Assembly: GCF_014898815.1 (NCBI RefSeq)
Contig: NW_026515482.1
Span: 2,108,001 to 2,172,000 of the forward strand
Length of the DNA stretch: 64,000 bases
Source of the DNA: Panonychus citri
Lineage: Eukaryota > Arthropoda > Arachnida > Trombidiformes > Tetranychidae
Direction: 5' to 3'
Position numbers and translations under genes: made by a program
Part shown: one piece after another, positions 45,352 to 57,089 of the stretch
Position numbering within the stretch: the stretch's first letter is position 1
How the letters are laid out: the number at the start of each line of letters is the position of its first letter
The notes under the pieces: model-generated
The model's input: the letters and a program-made list of their open reading frames with translations, nothing else
Database searches by the model: none
Told to the model about the DNA's origin: nothing

Positions 45352-48300
45352 ATTCTCAGTCTTTGGAACAAGAAAAACATGGATTAAGACGTAAATTGGA
45401 TAATCTTGAAGGTGAATATGAAGGAAGGGTCAGCGAATATCAATCTGACCTGACGACCTTAAAGAAAGAGTTAGCTGACCAACAGAATACATTAAAACAA
45501 TACGAACGTGAAAAAGGTAAAATGGTTCAAGAATTAATGGAACAGAATCACAGATTAACAACTGAATTAAAGCAGGTAAGTTTCAACAATTAATCGAATC
45601 ATCAATCAATTAATATGAGAATGACCCATTTCCATAAATAAATTGGACTCAAACTGGACACTGAAAGATAATCATACAAACTTATTCTTGACTCGAAAAA
45701 CTTTCAAATGTTCAACGATCTTGATTCTTAATTTAGTATTAAATTATTTTGATGATAATAATTTAATCGATAATTGGGATTAGTTAATTGGAAATAATTA
45801 GTTTCACTATCAAATCGTGTTACTTAATCAATGGAAACTTAATTATCATCAGTAAATTTACCTTAAAGGTTTGATAAACATTATTAGTTTTTAGATCACA
45901 ATTAATAACTATTGAAGGTTGATTAAAGGTGTATGAAGATTAATCAAGAAAAAAAAAGTTCTGATCAAAAGTATCCACCAATTAACTTAGGATATTAAAC
46001 AACAACAATTAACTTAAATTGTTGTTGATTATGAAAAAGTGAAAATATAATAATAACTATCAGATATCCATCGATTATAATACTTTAACAACATTGACAA
46101 TTAACTAATCATTTGACATTTAACTTTACTGTACATTGAAAGAGACAATATTTCATCATCATTAGATAGTCACAATTAACTAATTACAATTTACCTTGAG
46201 CTATTGGATAGTAAATGTTACTTATTGGATGAAGATGATTATTGATCAATTTAAAGTTGATTGGTCAAAGTTAATCGAATGAGAATTAGCCTGAGGCAAT
46301 TTCGTCTCATTTAACCTTTTATCCTCTCATCATCTTAATCTCTATCATTAGTTAGTTAATTTTATCATCTTCGTCTTCATCTTCACAAGGTTGACCCATA
46401 ATAAGAGAGAGAGAGAGAGACTAAAATTATCACCAAAAAAGGGAAAACTTTCTCTTCTCTCTCTCTCTCTCTCTCTCATTTATCTTCCTTACTTGTTATT
46501 CTAACCTTGATTATCTTCCTCTTCTCATCCTCATCCTCATCCAATCAATTGATTTAATTTTTTCATCTCTCTTCATCACCAATAATCATAACTCAATCAC
46601 CTTCATCACTTGTTGATGTAACTTTGTGTTTCCATCCAATTCAAATACTTTTACCAAGAGAGAGGAAAAAAATTATGATCATCACTCTCATTTAATTACA
46701 ATTAAACTAAAAGTGATCAGTGATTTACTAATTTACCAATTGTTTATTCATTTGTGTCTCAAAAGGCTTCAGAATCAGAGGAACAATTATCAAATCAATT
46801 ACTATCATTACGGGAACAATTTAATGCTCGTCGATCCAATTTAAATGATCACGTCGCTCAAATGGAGGGATTAAGAGAAGAGGTAAGTTTAAATTTTGAT
46901 AGAATTTCATTTTAATTATTAATCCCTTGCTAATTGGTTTCTCTCCCCTCTCTCCTTTATGATTAGATTAACTTACTTAGTAAGAGAAAAAGTGATTTAG
47001 AGAAGCGGATTAACGCTTTACACGAGGAAAGGGAACAGATTAGTTTAACTCTTGAAGAATCAGCTGAAAGGATTTTGATGCTGGAGAAAACTAATCAAGA
47101 TCAAACGATAACAATTAGCAATTTACAGAAAGAATTGGAAGAGGCGAGAATTATGAACGATCAATTAGCCCATTCTGGTCATTTAATATCAACCACCTCA
47201 CCTGGAACAACTGGTCATCCGATTAATGGTCATTCTAATGGTCAACCAACATCACTTTACAATGAGATTGAAATGTCTTCATCTTCATCAATTGAAGATG
47301 ATCTTAAATCTAATCTTAATTGTGATGAAGATATTTGTGATTATTCAAAGGATCTTGACGAAAATTGGAAGGTAATTATACTAATAATATTTATTTTCCA
47401 ACAATTTAACCTTAAAACGTTAATCTAATTGTTGATTTGATTGTTTAAAACTTCGTGGGTTCAAATGTATTGGGATATTTTTTCACTTTACTATTTCAAT
47501 CAATGTAACGTAATCAACAAATTGTATTGGGTCAAGGTTTCAGTTTTTTTGTTGTTTTTGATTTAATTGATAACAATAAGAGAGGTAAAAAAATATTGAT
47601 TAGCCAATTATGCCAATAGTGATTAACCGTTAGTACACTAATTAGATTTGATTTGATTACTTAATGATTGTTTTTATTTTTGTTATTATACGGGTAAAGT
47701 TTTTGATTATCTGGTTCAATTGGAGGTAATTAAATGTGTAACTTGATATGTCACAATTTAAATCAAGAGACTAATCTAGTTACCAATTGATAGTCTATCG
47801 ATTTTGTCAATGATCATCGATTTCAAGTTGATCTTTCATTTGAAATGATTGAATTTGGTAAAAAACTTTTTTCGAAAACTTTTTCTTTGTTATTGATTTT
47901 GATTTAATTTCGTTTGGAATTTATCTCAATAGATTGGTCAAGAATTGTCTGAATTATATCATGAATTACGTCGTATGTGTCAAGATCTTCAACGTCGCCG
48001 TGAAAATAGTGGTCACTTTAATTCAACCGGCGATTCGGGAATCCCTGCAACACCCGAAGATATTAATTGTAACCACGTTAGACCGGGAATGATTTCCGCA
48101 GCATTTAAAGAGTACAAACAATTACTTGAAGAAATGGATGATTTGGTAAGTTAATTATAACTGAATCAATCAAAATCTCCAAATTGATTAACCTAAATTT
48201 CCTGGTGTTTATATTATTTGATTCACTATTTATTTCCCTCTCTCTCTATTCAGCCTTGTGTATCTTGTCAATCAATTGCCAGTGAAAGATTACAACTTGA

Positions 48301-49101
48301 AAAGATGACCAAAGAAGCGGTTGAAAAGGATGATGAGATTAAGAGGAAAAATGATGATCTGATGAAACTGGCCACTTCAATGACCATTCTTGAAACTGAA
48401 TTAAAAGCCGTTAAAGAGGAAAGAGATTATCTTAAGGAATCGGTTGATAGTGATGGAATCGTTGGTAAAGATGAGCTTGTTAAAAGAGCTTGGGAGCTGA
48501 GGGATCAAGCGGTTGCCAGGAAAAACGCTGTCGAAATTGAATTGGCCAAAACCCGAATTGAGTGTATGCACATCAACAGTCAGTTGATGGAGGCAATTCA
48601 ACAGAAAATCACTTTATCACAACAATTAGAACAGTGGCAGGTAAATTAAATCTTAATCATGATTTACCAAATTGTCTCAATCAACTAATCATGTTGATCG
48701 ACATGATGATGAGTATCAATACTCATTATCATGATAATCAAATGAAAAGTTAATGTGACATTTTGAAAATTCACGGTCCAGGTCAATGATCAGTGACCTT
48801 TTTTTACCGATACGCAATTTCTGGCTACTTTTTTTTTTGCTGCCAATTTGTTATACATTTAAATATATTTACGATATTTTGATTGTTGCAACAATTAACT
48901 GATCACTTTTGTTTGTCTTAATTTTCTCAGGTCGATATGCAAAGTTTACTTGATGAACAATTGAAAAATAAACTTTCCAGCCAAGAGAAGGAGGAGAAAC
49001 GCCGACAAGCCGAATCACGAAATTTAAGTCCAATTTCGGCCTCAACTCCAAGTCTTGTCAATAAAACTAAGCTACTTCGACTATTTAGAACGGCAAATTA
49101 A
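26386..49101 (+). CDS. Bicdr: BICD-related cargo adaptor (BICDR/BICDL1 family), 645 aa
   Basis: Seven exons, all joined in phase 0: 26386-26814, 45360-45575, 46766-46882, 46967-47371, 47933-48145, 48254-48640 and 48931-49101. BICD-family proteins are coiled-coil adaptors that link dynein-dynactin to cargo. The hallmark CC1 box is present: DLILAAELGKALLERNEQL (about residues 108-126). It is followed by EQEKHGLRRKLDNLEGEYEGRVSE, very like BICDL1, and long heptad-rich coiled coils. Exon 1 also holds a polyglutamine run (about residues 45-62). The exon 6 beginning PCVSCQSIASERL and the C-terminus KLLRLFRTAN are visible. The first intron is 18.5 kb and contains a silk-like gene on the other strand; the later introns are 0.08-1.2 kb. 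The start chosen is ATG 26386 (MSSGKTLLD). Confidence 0.9.
26815..39126. other. BICDR intron 1, 5' portion
   Basis: 12.3 kb of AT-rich intron without a supportable gene. It holds (CT)n runs at about 30970-31008 and 34254-34274 and (CATCAT)n stretches. Scattered TTCGAA/AGAACTTTT clusters occur at about 27785-27840, 30170-30200, 30885-30965, 31570-31635, 33290-33390 and 34345-34440. There is a perfect 14-bp inverted repeat at 33786-33814. Enhancers for BICDR or the nested gene could be here, but I see nothing specific. Confidence 0.55.
33786..33814. repeat. Hairpin AAAAGTTCTGGATT / AATCCAGAACTTTT
   Basis: Perfect 14-bp inverted repeat with one central base. Just upstream (33738-33764) is an ATTGGC...GCCAAT inverted pair. 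It is the cleanest example of an AAAAGTTCT/AGAACTTTT theme that recurs, degraded, in many noncoding spots of the window. Confidence 0.7.
39150..41558 (-). CDS. Silk-like (fibroin-like) secreted repeat protein, frame disturbed in repeats
   Basis: Exon 1 is 41558-41507 (signal peptide MKVFVVTCVLSYAFMAS) and exon 2 is 41438-39150, split in phase 1. After cleavage comes SPLFCGGGGSGGG and Gly/Leu-rich GLLGGITGG repeats (about 150 aa). Ala/Ser-rich SAASNAASS repeats follow, then a long ARAQAESQARAQAE tract. The unique C-terminus has repeated NSGYDNS and ends NGASNSASVSSN-stop at 39150. Reading from the start meets a TGA at about 40594 after a CCTG insertion, and further shifts occur between about 39920 and 40620; the summed exon length is one base over a multiple of three. 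The C-terminal frame is open upstream again. This is either repeat-region assembly error or real decay. It lies inside BICDR intron 1 on the opposite strand. A TATATAAAAG box sits at about 41682-41691, some 125 bp upstream. Silk function is inferred from composition. Confidence 0.75.
39590..40795 (-). repeat. Minisatellite encoding ARAQAES repeats
   Basis: Tandem 18- to 24-bp units, GCCCGAGCCCAAGCTGAA with a CAAGCTGAATCCCAAGC variant on the coding strand. The region 39920-40620 is enriched in CTCAGG variants on the plus strand (CGA to TGA on the coding strand) and in 2- to 10-bp indels compared with the flanking units. Confidence 0.8.
41559..45359. other. BICDR intron 1, 3' portion
   Basis: AT-rich intron and upstream region of the nested silk-like gene. 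(GAT)n at about 42766-42790 with an ATC-rich complement at 42800-42835 forms a potential long stem. It ends in a (CT)n polypyrimidine run (45325-45352) before the exon 2 acceptor. Confidence 0.55.
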
Positions 49102-50424
49102 CCAAAAACATCAACAATTAGTAAAACAATTTAAATTGACAATCAATACAATCGGTGGAGTCCCAAGTGTGTAAAAGGTTTTATTTAAATTCAATTCAGT
49201 GTAAACACTTTGTGATTGTTGTTCTTGATGACTGAACTTTAATTGTTGATTTTTTGACTAAAATCTAATCAACAATTAACTCAAAAGCCATACACCATCA
49301 TGATGATTATCATTAACAACAATTTCACCTTAATTGTTATTGATTAATTGTTCGGATCAGCCCAACAATTACCTGCCGTCCAAATATTGGTTACAAAGCT
49401 TTAAACTGTGATAATAATTAAAGTAACCATTTGATTTTTGTCAAAGTTAATCAATTCAATTGATCAATACTTTGAATGGTCATCTTTTTAATTGTAATAA
49501 TTAAGGCTCAGAACTGATTCTCTGACAAAATATCATGGTAATAATATCAACCAATTGTTACAATTAACTCTTGGCTCTCTCTCTCTGTTAACAATCATAG
49601 ATGAGACTAATTAATTCATGATCGATGTTAATTGTTAATGAAAAAAACTTTTTTGTGCCTTCACATTTTTGTATCATCGTTAGTGATTAGTTAATTATCA
49701 TTAATTGTACAATTATAATTTGTTTCCCATTCCCTAAATGAATATAATATTTTATCAGTCAATTTAATCATATTGATGATTAACTAATTGTCATCTTGTC
49801 CCCCCCTTGTGTATTTTAAATCATCAACAATTTATTAATCATCTTCATCAGAATCTTAGCCTTGATCCTGTTCCTAAAATGAATCATTTTAATTAATTTA
49901 CTTTATTAAATCATCATTAATCATCATTTGAAAATAATTAATTGTAATTCAAATATTTTTGAATAAAGTAACAAGAAAAAAAGTTCACAATCAATTGTAA
50001 TAATAACAATTAACTTTTAAATCACTTTGATTAGCCCAATTGTAACTTAATTGTTACCGTTTTAAAACGTTAATTATTGTAACTTGTAATTAAATTTTTC
50101 CATTGTAATTAAAATGATAAATATAATTAAATGAATTTCGAAAGTTTCGAAAAAATTAAATTCGAAAAGTTCTAACTTTTTTCTTCTTCTTTTAATTTAG
50201 TAAATCGATTGTTATTATTCAATTGTAACAATTTAAGTTATTAATTGTGATTACAAGCAACCGGATACTTATAAACAATCAACTGATTGTCAATGATTGA
50301 GCAAATGGTTAAAGTTGGTTAATTGTGGAAAAATAATTTAAGTTAATTGTTAATCTATGGTGAAGGATTTTTCTTGACAATAACAACCAAAGTGAAACAA
50401 TTAGTTTTAATTGTTGGCTGTTTC
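49102..50424. other. Intergenic between convergent BICDR and huckebein-like genes
   Basis: No gene seen; the 3' untranslated regions of both neighbours are expected here. AT-rich. Confidence 0.55.
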
Positions 50425-53400
50425 TTAAAGAGTTAAATAGGAAGTATATTGAGGAAGAAAGTGATTAGCTAATGAGGTTTGGTTAATGTTAATTGTTGTT
50501 GCTGTCTGATTGTTAATTGATTGTATTCCAAGGCGCTTATCATGAGTTCGTTGGTGTTTCTTAAGGTGATCCTTACGTCCGAATCGCTTTGAGCAAACGG
50601 GACAAGAAAATGGCCTAATCCCGGTGTGGATCCGTCGATGTCGAGTCAACTCTTCATTTCGAGTAAAAGTTTTACCACAATTAGGATTATCACAGATAAA
50701 TGGCCTCTCACCTAATCAACAATTAAAAGAAAAGTTTATAAAACAATTACCCATCGATCTGCATTCGTGAAAATTGTAACAATTAACTTTTCCTCTTAAC
50801 AATAATTAACATCAATTCAGTTGCTAATCTACATTCTTGAATAAGATTTGTCGAAATTTTGGGTAAAGATTACGCTCAAGCTACAAGGATTCTATGAGAG
50901 GTTAAAGTATCAAAAAATTCAGCCAAAAATCCTACAAAACGGAAAAATAGTACGAACAGAATCTGAGTAGCCGTTCATGAGAAATTCTGACTCAAAGATT
51001 TTTATTTACGCATGCGCAGATAAGCTTTTTTACAGCGCGAATTTCAAAAAGAAAGAGATGAGAAAGAAAGAGACGAGAAAGAAAGAGACGAGAAAGAAAG
51101 AGACGAGAAAGAAAGAGACGAGAAAGAGAGAGGAGAGAAAACGAGAAAGAGAGAATGAAAAAGAAATTTAGTTTTGAATTTTTCGATTAAAAAACGATTC
51201 CCATCCCAATAAGCCACGGGTCTGGCAAACAACATTAACAAACTTTCGTAAGAAAGTTTGTGTCCGCTTGTTGTAATGATAACAATTTCATTAATATTTA
51301 TCTAATCAATTAGCTCAATACAATTAGCTAATTGTAAAATTAGTTAAGCTTCATTGACTATCTGTTTTATTAGTTGTCTAAATTGTAAGTTAGTTTTTAT
51401 TACTAAATTAGTTGTAACTTAATTTTCTGTTAATTGTTAAAGTGAATTAGTTAATTACTCACCTGTATGGGTCCTGATGTGGCCCTTTAATTGTCCGTTA
51501 TTGGAAAAGGCAATTTGACAATGAGGACAACGGAAACGTTTTGGCTTTGATCGTTTTCCTTTGCACAATTTAGTTTGATTAATTAATTGTGAACTGATTG
51601 TTGATGATGAGGTTGTTATTGTTGACTCGTTTCGGTCAATTAAAAGTCCATTAGGTGTTGTTGGTGATGATGAGGATGATTGGGATGATGATGAAAAGAG
51701 ACGAGGATGAACAAGTGATTGATGGTAATGATTATTAACTAAATTAAATGATGAATTGATTGATTCTGTTGATTGTTGTAAATTGGATAATGGACAAGAA
51801 GATGTAACATATTGATTATGATGATGGTGATTAAGTTGATTAAGTTGATTAACGTTAATTGGTTGATGAAGGTGATGATGAAGATGATGATGATTGTTTA
51901 AAGGTAAATTGATTGAAATTGATTCACTTGATTCAGTTATTAGTTTTGATTGTTGACAGTTTGGTGATGATTGGGTTGATGATGAGAGATCGAGAAAGAC
52001 GAGAAAGAAAGAGACGAGAAAGAAAGAGACGAGAAAGAAAGAGACGAGAAAGAAAGAGACGAGAAAGAAAGAGACGAGAAAGAAAGAGAAAGAGAAAGAG
52101 AAAGAGAAAGAGAAAGAGAAAGAGAAAGAGAAAGAGAAAGAGAAAGAGAAAGAGAAAGAGAAAGAGAAAGAGAAAGAGAAAGAGAAAGAGAAAGAGAAAG
52201 AGAAAGAGAAAGAGAAAGAGAAAGAGAAAGAGAAAGAGAAAGAGAAAGAGAAAGAGAAAGAGAAAGAGAAAGAGAAAGAGAAAGAGAAAGAGAAAGAGAA
52301 AGAGAAAGAGAAAGAGAAAGAGAAAGAGAAAGAGAAAGAGAAAGAGAAAGAGAAAGAGAAAGAGAAAGAGAAAGAGAAAGAGAAAGAGAAAGAGAAAGAG
52401 AAAGAGAAAGAGAAAGAGAAAGAGAAAGAGAAAGAGAAAGAGAAAGAGAAAGAGAAAGAGAAAGAGAAAGAGAAAGAGAAAGAGAAAGAGAAAGAGAAAG
52501 AGAAAGAGAAAGAGAAAGAGAAAGAGAAAGAGAAAGAGAAAGAGAAAGAGAAAGAGAAAGAGAAAGAGAAAGAGAAAGAGAAAGAGAAAGAGAAAGAGAA
52601 AGAGAAAGAGAAAGAGAAAGAGAAAGAGAAAGAGAAAGAGAAAGAGAAAGAGAAAGAGAAAGAGAAAGAGAAAGAGAAAGAGAAAGAGAAAGAGAAAGAG
52701 AAAGAGAAAGAGAAAGAGAAAGAGAAAGAGAAAGAGAAAGAGAAAGAGAAAGAGAAAGAGAAAGAGAAAGAGAAAGAGAAAGAGAAAGAGAAAGAGAAAG
52801 AGAAAGAGAAAGAGAAAGAGAAAGAGAAAGAGAAAGAGAAAGAGAAAGAGAAAGAGAAAGAGAAAGAGAAAGAGAAAGAGAAAGAGAAAGAGAAAGAGAA
52901 AGAGAAAGAGAAAGAGAAAGAGAAAGAGAAAGAGAAAGAGAAAGAGCAAGAGAAAGAGAAGAGACGAGAAAGAAAGAGACGAGAAAGAAAGAGACGAGAA
53001 AGAAAGAGACGAGAAAGAAAGAGACGAGAAAGAAAGAGACGAGAAAGAAAGAGACGAGAAAGAAAGAGATTAAGTTGATTAAGTTGATTAACGTTAATTG
53101 GTTGATGAAGGTGATGATGAAGATGATGATGATTGTTTAAAGGTAAATTGATTGAAATTGATTCACTTGATTCAGTTATTAGTTTTGATTGTTGACAGTT
53201 TGGTGATGATTGGGTTGATGATGAGGATTTTAATTTGTTGTTAATTGTTGATGATTTAGATGATGATGATGGTGAGATAAATAATGATGACATGGTATTT
53301 AAAGGTGAAGATAAATAATCATTATGATGATAATTAGTTACAGTGATTTTTGATGATGATAAATTGGATTGATTTGTAATCAACTGATTACTACAATTGA

Positions 53401-53494
53401 TTTTAATTTCATCCGATGATTGTTTCAATTGTTGATCTGGTTCATAATCCCATGGACGGAATATCTCCTTCGAGGTAGATCTTAATTTGGACAT
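50425..53494 (-). CDS. hkb: Huckebein-like C2H2 zinc-finger repressor with a huge in-frame repeat insertion
   Basis: Exon 1 is 53494-51463 and exon 2 is 50711-50425 (772 aa), joined in phase 1 within finger linker HTGERPF. Three fingers: CPHCQIAFSNNGQLKGHIRTH, CDNPNCGKTFTRNEELTRHRRIH and CPVCSKRFGRKDHLKKHQRTH. The N-terminus contains FRPW (residues 12-15, EIFRPWDYE), the Groucho-binding motif used by Drosophila Huckebein, which also has three Sp/Egr-type fingers; hence the tentative name. The middle is Ser/Asn/His-rich low complexity. Residues for a 51-aa segment (SSSTQSSPNCQQ ... NVNQLNQLN) occur twice, separated by LFLSR repeats, about 290 residues of Ser-Phe, and FFLVS repeats. The inserted block is 1,239 bp, a multiple of three, so the fingers stay in frame. 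Without it the protein would be about 359 aa. Confidence 0.8.
50712..51462 (-). other. Intron of the huckebein-like gene with 15-mer array
   Basis: Contains an array of a GAGACGAGAAAGAAA 15-mer (about 51046-51145), the same unit that flanks the exonic hexamer tract. It also has a CpG-rich ACGCATGCGCAG spot at about 51008-51019 and a 10-bp hairpin ACAAACTTTC/GAAAGTTTGT at 51238-51261. The 50840-51260 part has a different texture from the rest of the intron and may be an inserted element, but no termini were recognised. Confidence 0.55.
51831..51986. repeat. 156-bp direct repeat, copy 1
   Basis: Same sequence as 53070-53225 (TTAAGTTGATTAAG ... GTTGATGATGAG), lying on the other side of the 1,083-bp satellite block. 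It is coding in the huckebein-like gene. Confidence 0.9.
51987..53069. repeat. (GAAAGA)n satellite block bounded by 15-mer repeats
   Basis: About 860 bp of nearly perfect GAAAGA hexamers (52084-52946, about 144 copies, one AGCAAG interruption at the right end). On both sides lie GAGACGAGAAAGAAA 15-mers (about 6-7 copies on each side). On the coding strand the hexamer gives Ser-Phe. The block contains no stop codon in any frame, so long open frames on both strands are by-products. Confidence 0.95.
53070..53225. repeat. 156-bp direct repeat, copy 2
   Basis: See 51831-51986. This copy is the N-terminal one in the encoded protein. Confidence 0.9.
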
Positions 53495-54265
53495 AATTGT
53501 TTGATTAACTGATCAACAATTTAAATTGTTCTCAATTTAGTTAGTGATAATTTTTCAATTGTATTTACATATAAACACCTTAGCACTTGGACATTAAGAC
53601 GACGATTAATGAATGGGACCCGATATAGTGTCTTACCAAAATGGCCTCATCATTTAGGGGATAGAGAGACTATGGAGAGATAGATAGAGAGAGATGGAGG
53701 ATAAGGATGATAGGAGATGATGATGATTATGAGAGAGGAGAGTATGCACCGGACACCCTGTTGATGGGGTGTGAATAAAGGCATTGCCAAAGTATCATTG
53801 GTTAACTAATAAGCGATGTTACCTAATGATCAATGATTAGGTTTTTGTGAGGTGGACTCGACGGGGACACTTGGTTAATACCACCCAGTTACAGCGGTCA
53901 TCATCATCTTCATCATCCTCATCATCTCCCGCTCCATCATCATCATCGCCATCTTATCATCCTCAGAGCTCAGGTAATAATAAGAAAAAAATCTACCTAC
54001 ACCCAACAATTTGATCGGTTTACAACCCATATTCATGTTCCTCTACTAGCCCACCCACCCCTTAAGACACCTTGCCCTCCTCTCTCTCTCTTTAGCATCC
54101 TCATCATCTTCCTCTTTGAAGCCTCTTTCTTCTCATCATTTCTACTCTTTCTTTTTTTCACCTAAAACATAAAAAAAAACTTCATCTTCTTAATCAAAGC
54201 TTCCTTTTTTTGCCTCATCAAATATTCATCTCCATCCTCATCTTCACACCCCTCTCATCACCATT

Positions 54266-54312
<47 letters not shown>

Positions 54313-54762
54313 AAATCATCTTCATTATTTACCTTATTTCCTATGAATTTTTTTCCTCCTCCATCTTCAAAGTCATTTAGTGTCCTCATCATTATCATTA
54401 ACTGATTGGCTTTTACAATTAGGAGGAAATGAGCAAAATTGATTGTGAATAATTTTCTTTCAACTTTAAAAATCAATTGAAAACAAATTTTTACTTTTTT
54501 TAGCAATTAACAACATAACAGCTAATCAACACCACTATGATTAACCAAAACGTTATCAATAATTTAAATAATCTCAATATGATTAAAAGAAAAATCATCT
54601 TCAGGTATCACTTATATTAATTTCGTTACTGATTTAATAACAGGATGATAATTGTAATGATAATGTTCACTTACCTTATTCAATAATTGATAACATTTAA
54701 TATAATCTGTAATTCATCTTACCTTGTTAACTCAGTTTGATATCAATGATAATAACGAAGAG

Positions 54763-54801
<39 letters not shown>

Positions 54802-57089
54802 GATGATGATGATGATAAAGATGAAGATGATGATGATATCCTGCTGATCTCGTCCAATCCTTGGTACCTCGAAATAGTCTTAAGATTTTTGTTTACGAAA
54901 AACTTTTTTCTCTTTTACATTTTTACCTTTGAAACGAACCTTCATTTGTCTACCTTTTGTCTTAGCCTTTCATTCATTTGGTGATTGATTATCATCTTCA
55001 TCACTTTCGCATCTTCATCTTAGGTACCAACCCAAGAGCATCATCATCATCATGCTTAATCTCAGATTAAGGTGTTTTCCTCAAATAAACATTGAAATAA
55101 TATTCCAAATGAATTTGAAATGATTCAAGTTAATCAATATCACTCCAACTAATAATTGATAATCATTTTTTTCTTCTTGTAAACACAAAAATAGGTAGAT
55201 CATCATCTCCATCTCCATCTTCATCCTCATCATCATAATCATCTCTCTATTTAAATACCTTAATTACTGATGATGAGGAAAAACGCTCATTAGAATAACT
55301 TTTTTTTTCTAAAAAAACAAATTCTCAATCTCTTTTGCATATTAACTAAATCATTTACTTTACATCTCGCCCTCAGGTAACCTTGTATTCATCATCATCA
55401 TCATCATCATCATGATAATCTTAATCATTGATACAATTTGTAATTTAAATTGACACTTAATATAAACTGATCTTGTTAATTTAATTTATTGATATCAACA
55501 TTTGGTAAATGAGCCAAAAAAAAGTCTAATCTGACAATATGAAGTGCTAAATGGTTGTGAAAATTAATTCTGACAATCAATAGATATTAAATTTTTGATC
55601 CTAATCAACTTGTTGATAACAAGGGTGGTCAGTTGGGTGGTCAACAATAACCATAAAACTGTTAACATAACTGTTAATAATACATCATGAGCCAAATGAT
55701 GATGATGATGATGATTGAATCTCACCTCTCAATTAAACGTTAAATTAACATAACAATCAGTATAATCTAATTGTATTGTGAAATGGGAAGCAAAAAAAAA
55801 CATGGCAACCATGATGATGATAATTAACCGGAAAGATGATGAAAAGATGAGGATAAACTATCCAAATTTAGGTAATAATAATAATCATGATTATGATCAT
55901 TTTAAATTCATCACAATCAGTAAATAGCTTTTTTTGAATGTAACCACAGCGGGAAATTGATGGCCACACACAATCCCACCCGGTGGTCAGTCTCATAAGA
56001 TGATGATAACTACACCTTAACCCCTCTCTCTCACTCTCTCACTCTCTCTCTCTCTCCCTTAACTAACCCACCATCACTCATATACACTCAACAATTAAAT
56101 TACAATTTGTGTATCATTGGCACGAGTGATAATCATCATGAAAAACGGGTAAATTGTTATCATCAGAAGGATAATGATTAACATGATAACTCACACAATC
56201 AACCCCCACAAAATCAGTTAATCATCATCATGACACTCATGCAACATTTTAATTGCTATCAGAAAATTAAAAATTAACTTCACTTTTGATACAATCAAAC
56301 TCATGTTACTGAACTTTCAATCAACAACAAATCTTAATTGTTCATTTCACTTTCTCGTGATTTAGGTTAATTTTTACCTTATTATTATTATTATTTACCT
56401 TTTCTCCTTACTAATCATCAATTAAATCATTTATAGTATTATGATTGTATAAATTATGTATAAATATACACATAATCTAATCCTTTAAGTTAATTGTCAT
56501 CATCATGATTAGTATTCAATTCAGTTTGACTTTTATTGAATTCTGTTTTTCATATATTCACTTTTTATTGGTTTCGCTTTTTTTTTCCTTAATTGTTGTC
56601 AACAATTTAAGTTTTTTCTTTCTCTCTTTTTTTTATTGTGTGTAAATCTTTATGTGAATTTATATTTTTATTACCAATTGATTATCATCATCATGATTAA
56701 CAAATAATTGGAATCAAATAATTAGTTTCTCTCTTCAAGTAATTTATGATTTCTAATCATTCAAATGCTAATACGTGTTTAGATTATGTTATTACCTTTT
56801 TTCTTTGCTTTTAACCATTGATTATCTTACAAGGTTAAATTGTAATCCACTTCCATGGAAAGATTAATTTTATTAGTTAATTGTTCCGATATAAGTTCAC
56901 ATTGAAGATTAACAAAAAAACGAAAAATAAATTCAAAACTTTTTAGTTCCAACGGGAGACAATAGATGTCACTAGTTTAGAACTTTTTGTTTTCCTCTTA
57001 AATGTTTTCGCTTTCGGTTTTTAATTGTTACGTTTTAAAATTTTACTTTGTTGATTGTTTCGTCTTTTAAATAATTTAATTGACTAATT
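53495..57089. other. Intergenic, microsatellite-rich
   Basis: No gene supported. (CT)n at 54269-54308, (GA)n at about 54764-54797 followed by (GAT)n, and CTCTCACT repeats at about 56026-56055. Many CATCAT stretches. It should include regulatory DNA of the huckebein-like gene. A TTCGAA-poor AACTTTTTAG ... TTAGAACTTTTTG pair lies at about 56937-56990. Confidence 0.55.

Noticed and set aside
45309..45593. ORF starting in the CT run before BICDR exon 2
   Set aside because: The N-terminal Leu-Ser run is the intron polypyrimidine tract; the exon begins after the CAG acceptor at 45360.
51913..53073. Plus-strand Arg-Lys-rich ORF of 386 codons and a Leu-Phe ORF opposite
   Set aside because: Both are translations of the GAAAGA hexamer in other frames. 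The repeat has no stop codons in any frame.
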